Assembly: GCA_963834965.1 (NCBI GenBank)
Contig: CAWIEI010000034.1
Span: 197,487-261,486 of the forward strand
Reading direction: 5' to 3'
From: Fodinibacter sp963834965
Lineage (GTDB): Bacteria > Actinomycetota > Actinomycetes > Actinomycetales > Dermatophilaceae
DNA: 64,000 nt
Shown here: in pieces, positions 36,447-43,804 of the stretch
Layout: every line of letters begins with the position of its first letter
How positions within the stretch are numbered: position 1 is the stretch's first letter
Made by a program: the position numbers and the translations under genes
The notes under the pieces: model-generated
Seen by the model: only the letters and a program-made list of their open reading frames with translations
What the model was told of the DNA's origin: nothing
Database searches by the model: none

Positions 36447-36905
36447 TCAGGTGGAGTACAAGTTCCGTCCCTCTCGTTCCGGGCCCAGCTGGGAGGCGAT
36501 CTGCGCGGTGACGCCCGTATCAATCTCGAACCCCTCGATCCAAAAGCCTGCTGGCTGCGCAGCCGCCCTTGCCCAAACCGGGTCGCACCGGGAGCACTCG
36601 CGGTGGGCAAGTGACTCGACCGCGATGTAGGTCGCCCGCCACCCGGCGGACTCGAGCAGGACCGGCCCAGTCCAGACCCCGGTGTCAGGCACTTGGTGGA
36701 CGCGACCGGTAAGGAACCGCACTCTGGGGTTCCGCTCCTCGCAGGTGACGGAGCCCTCCCCAGGTAGGAAGCCCGGGACGAGGATTGGCCGGCCGTCCAT
36801 CAGGTGGCGCAACAGCGCGCAACGGTCGGAGCCTAGGAGTGAGTTGAGCGCGGCCACGAGCTCTGCCGAGGACCCGGGCTGTGTCGGCGCAAGGACAACG
36901 TCCAT
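36447..36905 (-). CDS. Protein of unknown function divergent from an XRE-like regulator
   Basis: ATG at 36905 (MDVVLAPTQPG) follows GGAG by nine bases; an in-frame ATG at 36929 lies within a palindrome and lacks a site. The 152-residue product is soluble, with a cysteine pair in a HRECSRCDPVW motif that could bind metal. It is transcribed away from the regulator gene at 37067. The 161-base region between them holds two related palindromes, so it is probably controlled by that regulator. No family is recognised. Confidence 0.6.
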   Translation of the reverse strand: MDVVLAPTQPGSSAELVAALNSLLGSDRCALLRHLMDGRPILVPGFLPGEGSVTCEERNPRVRFLTGRVHQVPDTGVWTGPVLLESAGWRATYIAVESLAHRECSRCDPVWARAAAQPAGFWIEGFEIDTGVTAQIASQLGPEREGRNLYST

Positions 36906-36922
36906 CTCACGGAACTCCGTGC

Positions 36923-36938
36923 TTTTCATGCATGAAAA
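36923..36938. promoter_or_regulatory. Perfect 16-bp palindrome, operator 1
   Basis: TTTTCATGCATGAAAA is fully symmetric and lies 18 bases upstream of the 152-residue gene's chosen start, just after a TAGTTT box on the minus strand. Binding here would block that promoter. A matching site occurs 75 bases away at 37001-37016. Confidence 0.75.
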
Positions 36939-36997
36939 CTAGCCGCCCCGATCCATCCTTGACGGGGAGAAGGCTAAAATTGTGGGGACGATGACAA

Positions 36998-37019
36998 AAC
37001 TTTTCATCTGCGAAAAGTT
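36998..37019. promoter_or_regulatory. Imperfect copy of the palindrome, operator 2
   Basis: AACTTTTC and GAAAAGTT are perfect 8-bp arms around ATCTGC. Its central 16 bases, TTTTCATCTGCGAAAA, match operator 1 at 13 of 16 positions. It lies 48 bases before the regulator start and downstream of a TAAAAT -10-like box (36975-36980), a position suited to autorepression. Confidence 0.7.
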
Positions 37020-37066
37020 GCTGCTTGGCACCCTTGGTGCCCGACACGACCCTCGCGAGGAGCCAG

Positions 37067-37459
37067 ATGGCCCGCCCTGATCCGACGCTCACCGCAGCCA
37101 CGGACGTCGCGGCCCTGCCCGAGATCGCGTCGGCGCTGAATCGTCTTCTGACGACGGTGAAGTGGGTCGACGACGAGGGTCGCCTGCGGGACCTGGACAA
37201 CAACGTCCACCTCGCGCGCGAGGTCTCCAGGCTACGAGGGCCGACCCCGCACGTGCAGATCCAGCGGATCAGGCAGGGCACCCAGCCTGACCCGCGAGCG
37301 AGCGTCCTGTGGGCCGTCGGCCAGGTCCTCAGCGAGCACGCCTGCGTCGAGATCACCATGGACTACTTCTTCGAGCCGACCACTCGAAGCCGTGTGCAGC
37401 GGGCGCTGGACCTCGAGCTGGAGCGGCTAACGATGCAGGTTCGGGGGCAGCGCGCCTAG
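37067..37459 (+). CDS. XRE/EspR-like helix-turn-helix regulator
   Basis: ATG at 37067 follows GAGGAG. The 130-residue product has a central helix-turn-helix-like stretch (HVQIQRIRQGTQPDPRASVLWAVGQVL) and the typical tail of this class (EITMDYFFEP). It resembles small actinobacterial XRE proteins whose second helix contacts DNA with a QxIRxG-type segment. It is divergent from the 152-residue gene, with two copies of a TTTTCAT-NN-NNGAAAA palindrome in between, so the protein most likely binds these and controls both genes. The family call is moderate because the first HTH helix is poorly conserved. Confidence 0.65.
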   Translation: MARPDPTLTAATDVAALPEIASALNRLLTTVKWVDDEGRLRDLDNNVHLAREVSRLRGPTPHVQIQRIRQGTQPDPRASVLWAVGQVLSEHACVEITMDYFFEPTTRSRVQRALDLELERLTMQVRGQRA

Positions 37460-37589
37460 ACATGGTCCGCGCCTGCGCGAACCCGGGGCCCGGCCTAGCA
37501 AGCGCGACGACGATGACGGTCAATATCGGGCCTCCGGGGATCTCAGACTCCGACGGTCCCAATGGTCTTGTATCGAGACGAGCCAGTCA

Positions 37590-38186
37590 CTATCGGTGGA
37601 TCAGGCCAGGGCATGTGTAGTGCGTCGGTCAGGCTAGGCGACCCCAAGGTCAAGGCCGCGATCGCCACCATCAACGAGCACGCGTGGACCCCGATCGAGC
37701 ACACCGACGCCATCTTCGACGAGCAGGCCGGCATGTGGGTGTCGCGGGCGGAGGTCGCCGAGGTGCCCTTCCCCCCGCGTTCTCCTCCAGGAAGGCCACC
37801 GAACACTGCCTGGGCGGCTGGTGGTGCGCCGCATCCCTGACCTAAACGCTGAGAAGAAGAAGGCGTCCGGGCAGGGCACCTTGTTCGACACCAGGCGCTT
37901 CCACGCGCTCTTCACCACCACCGACCCCGCCGAGCCGGACACCGTCGCGGACAAAACCCACCGCGGGCACGCCATCATCGAGCAGGTCCACGCCGACCTG
38001 AAGAGCTCCGCCCCGGCGCACCTTCCCTCGGGGAAGCTCACCGCCAACGATGCCCGGCTTGTCTCGGCCATCATCACGTTCAACCTCACCCGCACCGCCG
38101 CCGCCGTCCGCGCCCCCGAGCTCGCGAAGGCGACCACCGCCCCCATCCGCCGCAAGCTGATGGGGTTCCCCCAAGATCGAGGCTGA
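37590..38186 (+). mobile_element. IS1380-family transposase remnant (C-terminal part, frameshifted)
   Basis: Two overlapping frames together give the second half of an IS1380-type DDE transposase. The first (about 37620-37790) carries VKAAIATINEHAWTPIEH and FDEQAGMWVSRAEVAEVPF. The second (37821-38186) carries VRRIPDLN, GTLFDTRRFHALFTTTD, and the strongly conserved DKTHRGHAIIEQVHADLKSS, then APAHLPSGKLTAND and LTRTAAAVRAPELAKATTAPIRRKL. The final acidic residue region of the catalytic triad is thus present, but the N-terminal half, the frame and the terminal inverted repeats are gone. It is a dead insertion sequence inside the island. Confidence 0.85.
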
Positions 38187-38306
38187 TGGCGACTCAGCTG
38201 AGCGCGAGGCAGACCAGCGCCTGGGCGCCGGGCCCTCGGTGGTGAAGGCACCGAGGTAGGTCGCTATCCCGGACACCGTGAAATCGAGTGAGGGTGCTGA
38301 AGGCGG

Positions 38307-38897
38307 TCATCGGCCCCGCGAAAGCGGGAACGCCGAGCTGGTGACGAACACCAGCTCGGCCCCGGTCGGCACGCCGCCGCCGGACGCGCCCCGTTTACGG
38401 GCGGCGGAGCGGGCGCGGAACCGTTCGAACAACTCGACGAGTGCCTCGTCGAGCTCGCCCACGTCGCTCGCGGACAGCCAGAGCGAATAGTCACGCCCGA
38501 TGCTCGCCTCGACCCATTCCGGAGGCCAGAGTCCAGTCTGGCGCTCGGCGTCGAAGCGGCGGATACGGTTGATCCTGCGCTGAAGCGCGATCCAGTAGAG
38601 GTCCTCTATAGCTCGCGCCACAGCCGGGTTGGTGTCGTCCTCGCCAGCCCACTCGACAGAAACCTGCGGCGCCCGCCACATCGCTGCGCGGCCCTCGCCG
38701 GCGACGTGCTCGATCCACTCACCGTCCGCCAAAGCCGTTAGGTGGGCCTGGATCCCACCTCTGGCCTCGGGCACCATACGGGCGAGCTCGGACGTGCTCA
38801 TGGGCCGGTCCTCAACCTTCAGCTGCTCGAAGAGGTCGAGCCTGGCCGGGTCGGCGGCCATCGCATGAAGATGCCTCAGGTGACGTTCAGCGGTCAT
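38307..38897 (-). CDS. Winged-helix (ArsR-like) transcriptional regulator
   Basis: The start chosen is the ATG at 38897 (MTAERHLRHLHAMAADPARL). The 196-residue product has an ArsR-like winged helix at residues 15-75 (LDLFEQLKVEDRPMSTSELA, then IQAHLTALADGEWIEHV). A longer helical C-terminal domain with several tryptophans follows, and the end is a basic tail. The domain after the wing resembles those of actinobacterial regulators that respond to small peptides or stress, but no ligand motif is clear. It is divergent, by 119 bases, from the gene for a 39-residue exported peptide and is a candidate regulator of it. Confidence 0.75.
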   Translation of the reverse strand: MTAERHLRHLHAMAADPARLDLFEQLKVEDRPMSTSELARMVPEARGGIQAHLTALADGEWIEHVAGEGRAAMWRAPQVSVEWAGEDDTNPAVARAIEDLYWIALQRRINRIRRFDAERQTGLWPPEWVEASIGRDYSLWLSASDVGELDEALVELFERFRARSAARKRGASGGGVPTGAELVFVTSSAFPLSRGR

Positions 38898-39016
38898 GGC
38901 CCGCACCCTACGACGACGCGTGACTTCGCGGCATAGGGGTGTGGCGGACACCTGAGCGGTCAAGGACGTAGACACTAGAAGACATCGGCTCGATCACCTC
39001 TGAAAGGACACACATC

Positions 39017-39136
39017 ATGCGCCGTTACATTGCAGTTCTCAGTATCATCTCCGCACTCACCCTCATCCCGGTCGCCGCAGCCAACGCCGCCCCGGTTGGC
39101 GGAGCCATCCGGCAGGGGCACTGCATGGTCTGCTGA
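39017..39136 (+). CDS. 39-residue exported peptide with Cys-x-x-Cys end
   Basis: ATG at 39017 follows GAAAGGA by eight bases. The product starts MRRYIAVLSIISALTLIP, continues to a clear signal peptidase site (AANA-A near residue 25), and leaves a mature peptide of only about 14 residues, APVGGAIRQGHCMVC. A perfect 14-bp terminator hairpin starts 12 bases after the stop, so it is a complete single-gene transcript. The two closing cysteines could form a disulfide or be modified. A divergent winged-helix regulator lies 119 bases away. A secreted signalling or bacteriocin-like peptide is possible, and the function is unknown. Confidence 0.75.
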   Translation: MRRYIAVLSIISALTLIPVAAANAAPVGGAIRQGHCMVC

Positions 39137-39148
39137 TCCCCTCATTTA

Positions 39149-39186
39149 GGCGATCCGCCCCGAAACAACGTCCGGGGCGGATCGCC
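39149..39186 (+). terminator. Perfect 14-bp hairpin terminator of the small peptide gene
   Basis: GGCGATCCGCCCCG pairs fully with CGGGGCGGATCGCC around a 10-base AACA-rich loop. It starts 12 bases past the stop of the 39-residue peptide gene. A short CATTTAG precedes it but no T-tract follows. Confidence 0.8.
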
Positions 39187-39522
39187 CAATGAGAATGTCC
39201 TGCAGGCTCGCTGCCGGCGGAGTTGAGATTCTCCACCCCGGCATTGAGTCGGAGGTCCGGCTCGCAGACCCCAGGGCGGACGTGTCTTCGCATCCACATC
39301 CTCGTCCCCACACTCCACGCAACAAGAGGCACGTGCTCGCTGCGGCTGGCGTCGGCCACAGACGCCGGGCAAGGCGACGAACGCAAGGACAACGCGGCCG
39401 CCGATCCCTGCCCCTGACTCATTCGCAGAGGCACGCGTCACTGCGCCCACCGTGGGACGGCATCTCCAGATGCAACGTCTTGCAGATGACTGGGCCAGCG
39501 TGAGTTCGACCGGACCGTTGAA
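39187..39522. other. 336-base gap, no supported gene
   Basis: I see no start with a ribosome binding site and no conserved frame. The last 40 or so bases encode, in the frame of the gene that follows but after a stop codon, a stretch (EFDRTVELLLYLKF) that looks like the true N-terminal part of that decayed gene. Confidence 0.5.
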
Positions 39523-40287
39523 TTGCTGTTGTACCTGAAGTTCTCGCCGACTGCCCGAGTCGTGCGTACGGATGGTCGGGGTGGTGACGCCGGCATTAAC
39601 GTCTTCATGGTGGACGCAAATGGACACCGAATAGTATTCCAGCTGAGGTACTTTCCCGAGGGGTTCTCCGCGAAGCAAGCAGACCGGCGCAAGCAGATCA
39701 AGCGGTCGCTGACCTCCGCGCTCAAGCACAAACCAGACGAGTGGGTCCTGGCATGGCCGTCCGTTCCTCATACGTCCGACTACGACCTCATCAGCGACCT
39801 CCGCACCGACAACCCTGGGCTCACGATCAGGCCTTGGGACCGTACTGAACGCGACGCGCTGCTCGTCGAGTTCCCCTATGTCATCAACGTCATGCGGCGC
39901 GGGGGGGCGGCCATCGAACTGCTCAACCAACTGCGGAAAGAGGTCGCCGCCCTAGCCGCGCAATGGCCGACGTGGCGCAACGCGTCGCCGGGCTTATGGA
40001 CCGCCGGGGCGTTCCACCCGTTTCTGGCACCCAAGCGTGGGGTCTCCAACCGTCAACAAGTCGCCGAGCGACTGCGTAACGAAGAGCAGGCGAGCACGAC
40101 GATTGCTTCGCTCGACGGCATCACGTTCCGCCTGTTCATGCCTACCCGTTTGAGGAGCCCCAATGAGCCGCTCACCCAGGTGGCCTGGGCCTGCGCGACG
40201 ACCCCGAAAAGCTGCCCAAGGAGTCAGGCGTGGTCGGTGGCCCGCCTTCCGCACTTGGGACAACGTAGCCACGTGATTGAGAACTAA
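39523..40287 (+). pseudogene. Decayed nuclease-like protein (GGDxGxxxF...QLxYFPEGF type)
   Basis: The readable frame (254 codons from a TTG) contains RVVRTDGRGGDAGINVFMVD and FQLRYFPEGF. These resemble a restriction-endonuclease-like (PD-D/ExK) fold, in which GGDxGID...F and YQLKYFPEGF hold the acidic and lysine active-site residues. Here the second Asp is Asn and the Lys is Arg, so catalysis would be impaired. The natural N-terminus runs into a stop upstream of the TTG, and the last 50 or so residues lose coding character after LFMPTRLRSP. I therefore treat it as a pseudogene of a defence-type or island nuclease. The fold assignment is tentative. Confidence 0.5.
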
Positions 40288-40401
40288 CCGGACAGCCCGC
40301 GGTGGTAGAGAAAGCAGTCCGAGCGAATAGGATCGACGTGTGGTTCTGGGACTCTTCGTACCGGAGGGTGGGGTGAGCACGTCGCGTCGTTGCGTGTGCT
40401 G

Positions 40402-40620
40402 AGGGGGATGCCCGAGCCTACGTTGTGCTGCCGCGTGCTCGGCGGCTACTGCGACGGTCGCGACCTTCGTGTCGGGTTGGCGGGCTTGGACGTGATTGCG
40501 GTCGAGCGTGACGAGGGAAGCGGCGCGTTGGCGGTCGCGGTGGAGTTCGAGCCGGGGTGGTTGGATCCCGACTCGTGCCACGTGCGGAGATTCGGCGACT
40601 CTGGGGGTGATGCTGCTGGT
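40402..40620 (+). mobile_element. Possible ISL3-family transposase N-terminal fragment
   Basis: About 60 codons read DLRVGLAGLDVIAVERDEGSG and ALAVAVEFEPGW. This resembles the beta-rich beginning of ISL3 transposases (xLGLxGxxVxxVxxxxxGxLVVxVE) before their zinc-binding cysteines. The cysteines and all later domains are absent. The rest of 40288-40714 shows nothing else recognisable. This fragment lies between the nuclease remnant and the polysaccharide operon and may mark the right edge of the island. Confidence 0.4.
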
Positions 40621-40714
40621 CAGGAGCCCGCGGCAATGCACAGACACCGGCGGAGCGGCTGGGGGTGTGACGCGTCTCACGTTTGCGAGCGGTGCCCACG
40701 GGCATGGCACGCCG

Positions 40715-42031
40715 GTGAGTTCACTGACCTTGACGACCACCCGCCCGCACACGGAAACACCACCTTCGCGTGTCGACCCGCCCAGACCCGTCACGGCCGT
40801 GGTCGGGCTCGGGTACGTCGGGCTGCCGACGGCGCTGTCCCTGTTGGACGCGGGCACCCCGGTCATCGGGCTGGACGTGTCCCCGGCGCGGCTGGGCGCC
40901 ATCCGTGAGGGTGACGTGGACCTGCTCCCGCAGGATCTGCGCCGGCTGGACAGCCATCTCACCTCCGACAGTTGGGCCCTGACCGACGACGCGGCCCAGC
41001 TTGCCGAGGCCGACGTCGTCATCATCTGTGTGCCTACCCCGGTGACGCAGAACCTTGTCCCCGACCTCGCGCCCCTGGCCGCGGCGTGCGCCTCCGTGGT
41101 GGAAAACGCACGGCCCGGGCAGAGCATCGTGCTGACCTCGACCACGTACGTCGGGTGCACGCGCGACCTGCTCGTGCAGCCCCTGCGCGAGCGTGGGCTC
41201 GAGGCGGGCGTCGACGTGCACGTCGCTTTCAGCCCCGAGCGCATCGACCCGGGGGTGGTCGACCATTCGCCCGCGACGACGCCCCGCGTCGTGGGCGGCT
41301 TGACTCCCGCCTGTACGCAGAAGGTCACCGAGGCCCTGGCCCAGACCTGCCCTTCGGTGCACCAGGTCAGCTCGCCCGAGGCCGCCGAGCTGACCAAGCT
41401 GCTCGAGAACAGCTTCCGCGCGGTCAACATCGCCTTCGCCAACGAGGTCGCGGACGTGGCCGGCCACCTCGGCCTGTCGGCCAGCGAGGTCATCGACGCC
41501 GCCGCGACCAAGCCCTACGGCTTCATGCGCTTCACGCCCGGCCCCGGCGTGGGTGGGCACTGCATCCCGTGCGACCCGCACTACCTGCTGTGGCAGCTGC
41601 GTGGTGACCACGTCGCCGCGCCCGTCATGGACACCGCGATGAACGCCATCGCCCAGCGCCCCCGCCGGGTGGTGGCCCGCCTGCGCGAGGAGCTCGCCGA
41701 CACCGGCCGCAGCCTGCGCGGCGCCCAGGTGCACATCGTCGGAGTCGCGTACAAGCCGGGCGTCGCCGACGTGCGAGAGTCTCCCGCACTGGAGATCCTC
41801 GAGGAGTGCCTGCGCGAGGGTGCCGACGTGTCGTTCTCGGACCCGCTGGTGGACCAGATCCGGCTGCGCGACGAGCGAACCGTGTCAGCCTCGTCGACTG
41901 AGGATGTCGTCGCCGACATCGTCCTGGTGCACACCCGCCACCCCGGTGAGGACCTGGCGTGGCTGGGCTCGCAGCACCGCGTGCTCGACGCCACCTTCCG
42001 CCTAGGAGAGGTCTCGCACAGTGTCGTCTGA
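40715..42031 (+). CDS. UDP-N-acetylhexosamine 6-dehydrogenase-type nucleotide-sugar dehydrogenase
   Basis: The start taken is the GTG at 40715; the frame upstream is open but reads as degenerate transposase sequence. The 438-residue product has the N-terminal NAD-binding motif VVGLGYVGLPTALSLLDAG, the TPVTQNLVPDL loop, and the catalytic cysteine in PGPGVGGHCIPCDPHYLLW near residue 282. The GGHCIPxDP form is that of WecC/WbpA-type enzymes acting on UDP-ManNAc or UDP-GlcNAc. UDP-glucose dehydrogenases have GGxCFPKD instead. I infer oxidation of a UDP-N-acetylhexosamine to its uronic acid for the polymer made by the next gene, which overlaps by 11 bases. Confidence 0.9.
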   Translation: MSSLTLTTTRPHTETPPSRVDPPRPVTAVVGLGYVGLPTALSLLDAGTPVIGLDVSPARLGAIREGDVDLLPQDLRRLDSHLTSDSWALTDDAAQLAEADVVIICVPTPVTQNLVPDLAPLAAACASVVENARPGQSIVLTSTTYVGCTRDLLVQPLRERGLEAGVDVHVAFSPERIDPGVVDHSPATTPRVVGGLTPACTQKVTEALAQTCPSVHQVSSPEAAELTKLLENSFRAVNIAFANEVADVAGHLGLSASEVIDAAATKPYGFMRFTPGPGVGGHCIPCDPHYLLWQLRGDHVAAPVMDTAMNAIAQRPRRVVARLREELADTGRSLRGAQVHIVGVAYKPGVADVRESPALEILEECLREGADVSFSDPLVDQIRLRDERTVSASSTEDVVADIVLVHTRHPGEDLAWLGSQHRVLDATFRLGEVSHSVV

Positions 42032-43688
42032 CCCGGTGACCGAGACCCTGGAGCCGCCGGCGACGCCGCCGTCGGGGACCGAGTGGGTGCTCAGCCGGTT
42101 GGCGCCCGCAGGGTCAGCTGTGCCCGCAACGGCACCTGAACCCGCGTCCGCACCTGGCCCCGCATCCGCACCTGCTCCCACGCCGGCAGCAGCCCCCCGC
42201 CCCGGGACGCGGCTGGTGCCGGCGCCAACCGGGGTCCCGGACGTGAGCGTGCTGCCCCCGGTCGGGTCGGCAGCGCGCACCGACGGGCACCTGGCGCGCG
42301 AGAGCCGCCTGGACCGCCTCGAGCCCGGGGTGCGGCGGGGGCTGCGCCGCCTGCTGGTGCTCGTGGCGCTGCTTCCCCTGGTGGCCCTGCTCGCCCGGGT
42401 CACCCCCCGCTTCCTGAACGACCCGTGGGTGCTGGGCTACGGCATGAGCGTGCTGACGGCGACCATCCTGGTGTTCTACCTGGCCTACACCCGGTACGAG
42501 GACCCCTCCGACCCGCGCTTCAGCCGGGTGCGCGACGACGCCGGGGCGGCCCCGCTGCCGACGGTGCCGTCGGTGTCCCTCCTGGTCGCGGTCAAGGACG
42601 AGCTCGAGGTCATCGAGCGGTGCGTGCGCTCCATGGTCGACTCCGACCACCCCGACCTGCAGGTCATCGTCGTGGACGACGCCTCCACCGACGGCACCGC
42701 ACAGCGCCTGGCCGAGCTCACCGAGGAGCTGCCGTTCACGCTGGTCGCGCTCGAGGAGAACGTCGGCAAGAAGCACGCGCTGGTGCGGGGCGCGGAGCTC
42801 GCCACCGGCGAAGTGCTCGCCTTCACCGACTCCGACTGCATCCTGGCCCCCGACGCGCTGCGCCGGTGCGTGGCCGCCCTCGTGGCCCACCCCGGGCTCG
42901 GTGCCGTCTCGGGCCACGCCAGGGCGCTCAACGCCGACGCCAGCCTGCTGAGCAAGGTGCAGGACACCTGGTACGAGGGCTCCTTCCGGATCTCCAAGGC
43001 GGCCGAGTCCGTCTTCGGCTCGGTCACCTGCGTGTCCGGCCCGCTGGCCGTGTTCCGCCGCGACGCCATCTGGAACTACCTGCCCGCGTGGACCCGTGAC
43101 CGGTTCCTCGGCGGGGAGTTCCGCTTCGCCACCGACCGGCAACTGACCGGCTACGTCCTGGGCCAGAAGTGGGTCGGGGCACGCCTGAAGGACGCCAACC
43201 GCGACTCACCGTTCGTTTCGGACGTGGACTACGCCGAGCGCCGGTGGCGGGTGGGCTACGTGCGCTCGGCCCACGTGTGGACCGTCGTGCCCGAGCGGGT
43301 GCGCCCGTTCATTCGCCAGCAGGTGCGCTGGAAGAAGAGCTTCGTGCGCAACCTCGCGTTCACCGGCCGCTTCATGTGGCGACGCGGGCTGGGGCCGGCC
43401 TTCCTGTACTACGGCCACTCGCTGTGGGTGCTCGCAGCACCCGTGATGGCCGTGCGGCACCTGATCTGGGCGCCGGTGCACGGGTTGTGGATGCTGACCG
43501 CGCTGTACCTGGGCGGGGTCCTGGTCAAGGGCTGCGCGTGGGGGCTGGCCTACTTGGCCGACCACCCGGGGTCGACCCGCTGGCGCTACCGGCCGCTGAT
43601 GAGCGTGATCTCCTCGCTGGCGCTGAGCTGGCTCCTGGTCTACTCGCTGGCCACCATCCGCCGCGGCATCTGGTCGAGGTCGGCATGA
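42021..43688 (+). CDS. Processive family 2 glycosyltransferase (hyaluronan synthase/NodC-like)
   Basis: The GTG start at 42021 follows AGGAGAGG. The 555-residue product has a Pro/Ala-rich cytoplasmic N-terminus, two transmembrane helices (about 112-160), a GT2 domain and three to four C-terminal helices. Motifs are VIVVDDASTDGT, FTDSDC, ATDRQLTGYVL in the place of GDDRxLT, and the processivity motif QQVRW near residue 433. This pattern fits hyaluronan synthases, NodC and chitin-synthase-like enzymes, which polymerise and export N-acetylated beta-glycans through the membrane. The upstream dehydrogenase supplies a uronic acid and the downstream gene a deacetylase. It overlaps the microprotein gene by ATGA. 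Confidence 0.92.
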   Translation: MSSDPVTETLEPPATPPSGTEWVLSRLAPAGSAVPATAPEPASAPGPASAPAPTPAAAPRPGTRLVPAPTGVPDVSVLPPVGSAARTDGHLARESRLDRLEPGVRRGLRRLLVLVALLPLVALLARVTPRFLNDPWVLGYGMSVLTATILVFYLAYTRYEDPSDPRFSRVRDDAGAAPLPTVPSVSLLVAVKDELEVIERCVRSMVDSDHPDLQVIVVDDASTDGTAQRLAELTEELPFTLVALEENVGKKHALVRGAELATGEVLAFTDSDCILAPDALRRCVAALVAHPGLGAVSGHARALNADASLLSKVQDTWYEGSFRISKAAESVFGSVTCVSGPLAVFRRDAIWNYLPAWTRDRFLGGEFRFATDRQLTGYVLGQKWVGARLKDANRDSPFVSDVDYAERRWRVGYVRSAHVWTVVPERVRPFIRQQVRWKKSFVRNLAFTGRFMWRRGLGPAFLYYGHSLWVLAAPVMAVRHLIWAPVHGLWMLTALYLGGVLVKGCAWGLAYLADHPGSTRWRYRPLMSVISSLALSWLLVYSLATIRRGIWSRSA

Positions 43689-43804
43689 GACGCCGCAGCT
43701 CCACAACAGCCCGGGCCGTTTCCTCACGTCTGGTCGGCCTGATGCTCGCCCTCGCCCTGGTCCTGCTCTACGTCTTCGTGCTCTCTCGGGGGGCGTTGCC
43801 GTGA
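43685..43804 (+). CDS. 39-residue single-pass membrane microprotein
   Basis: The gene begins by ATGA overlap with the synthase stop and ends by GTGA overlap with the deacetylase start, so it is translationally coupled on both sides. The product has a basic N-terminus (MRRRSSTTARAVSSR), one hydrophobic helix (LVGLMLALALVLLYVFVL) and a short SRGALP end. It has no catalytic residues. Placement between synthase and deacetylase suggests a small subunit that binds or stabilises the synthase or the export complex, as small membrane proteins do in some polysaccharide secretion systems. I know no named family. Confidence 0.8.
   Translation: MRRRSSTTARAVSSRLVGLMLALALVLLYVFVLSRGALP

Noticed and set aside
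36289..36630. Plus-strand frame starting MACGKCGGPVV, resembling a zinc ribbon
   Set aside because: It overlaps the better-supported minus-strand gene, loses all character after the first 12 residues and has no ribosome binding site.
39142..39930. 262-codon minus-strand frame
   Set aside because: It is antisense to the nuclease-like remnant, whose residues are recognisable, and it runs through the terminator of the small peptide gene.
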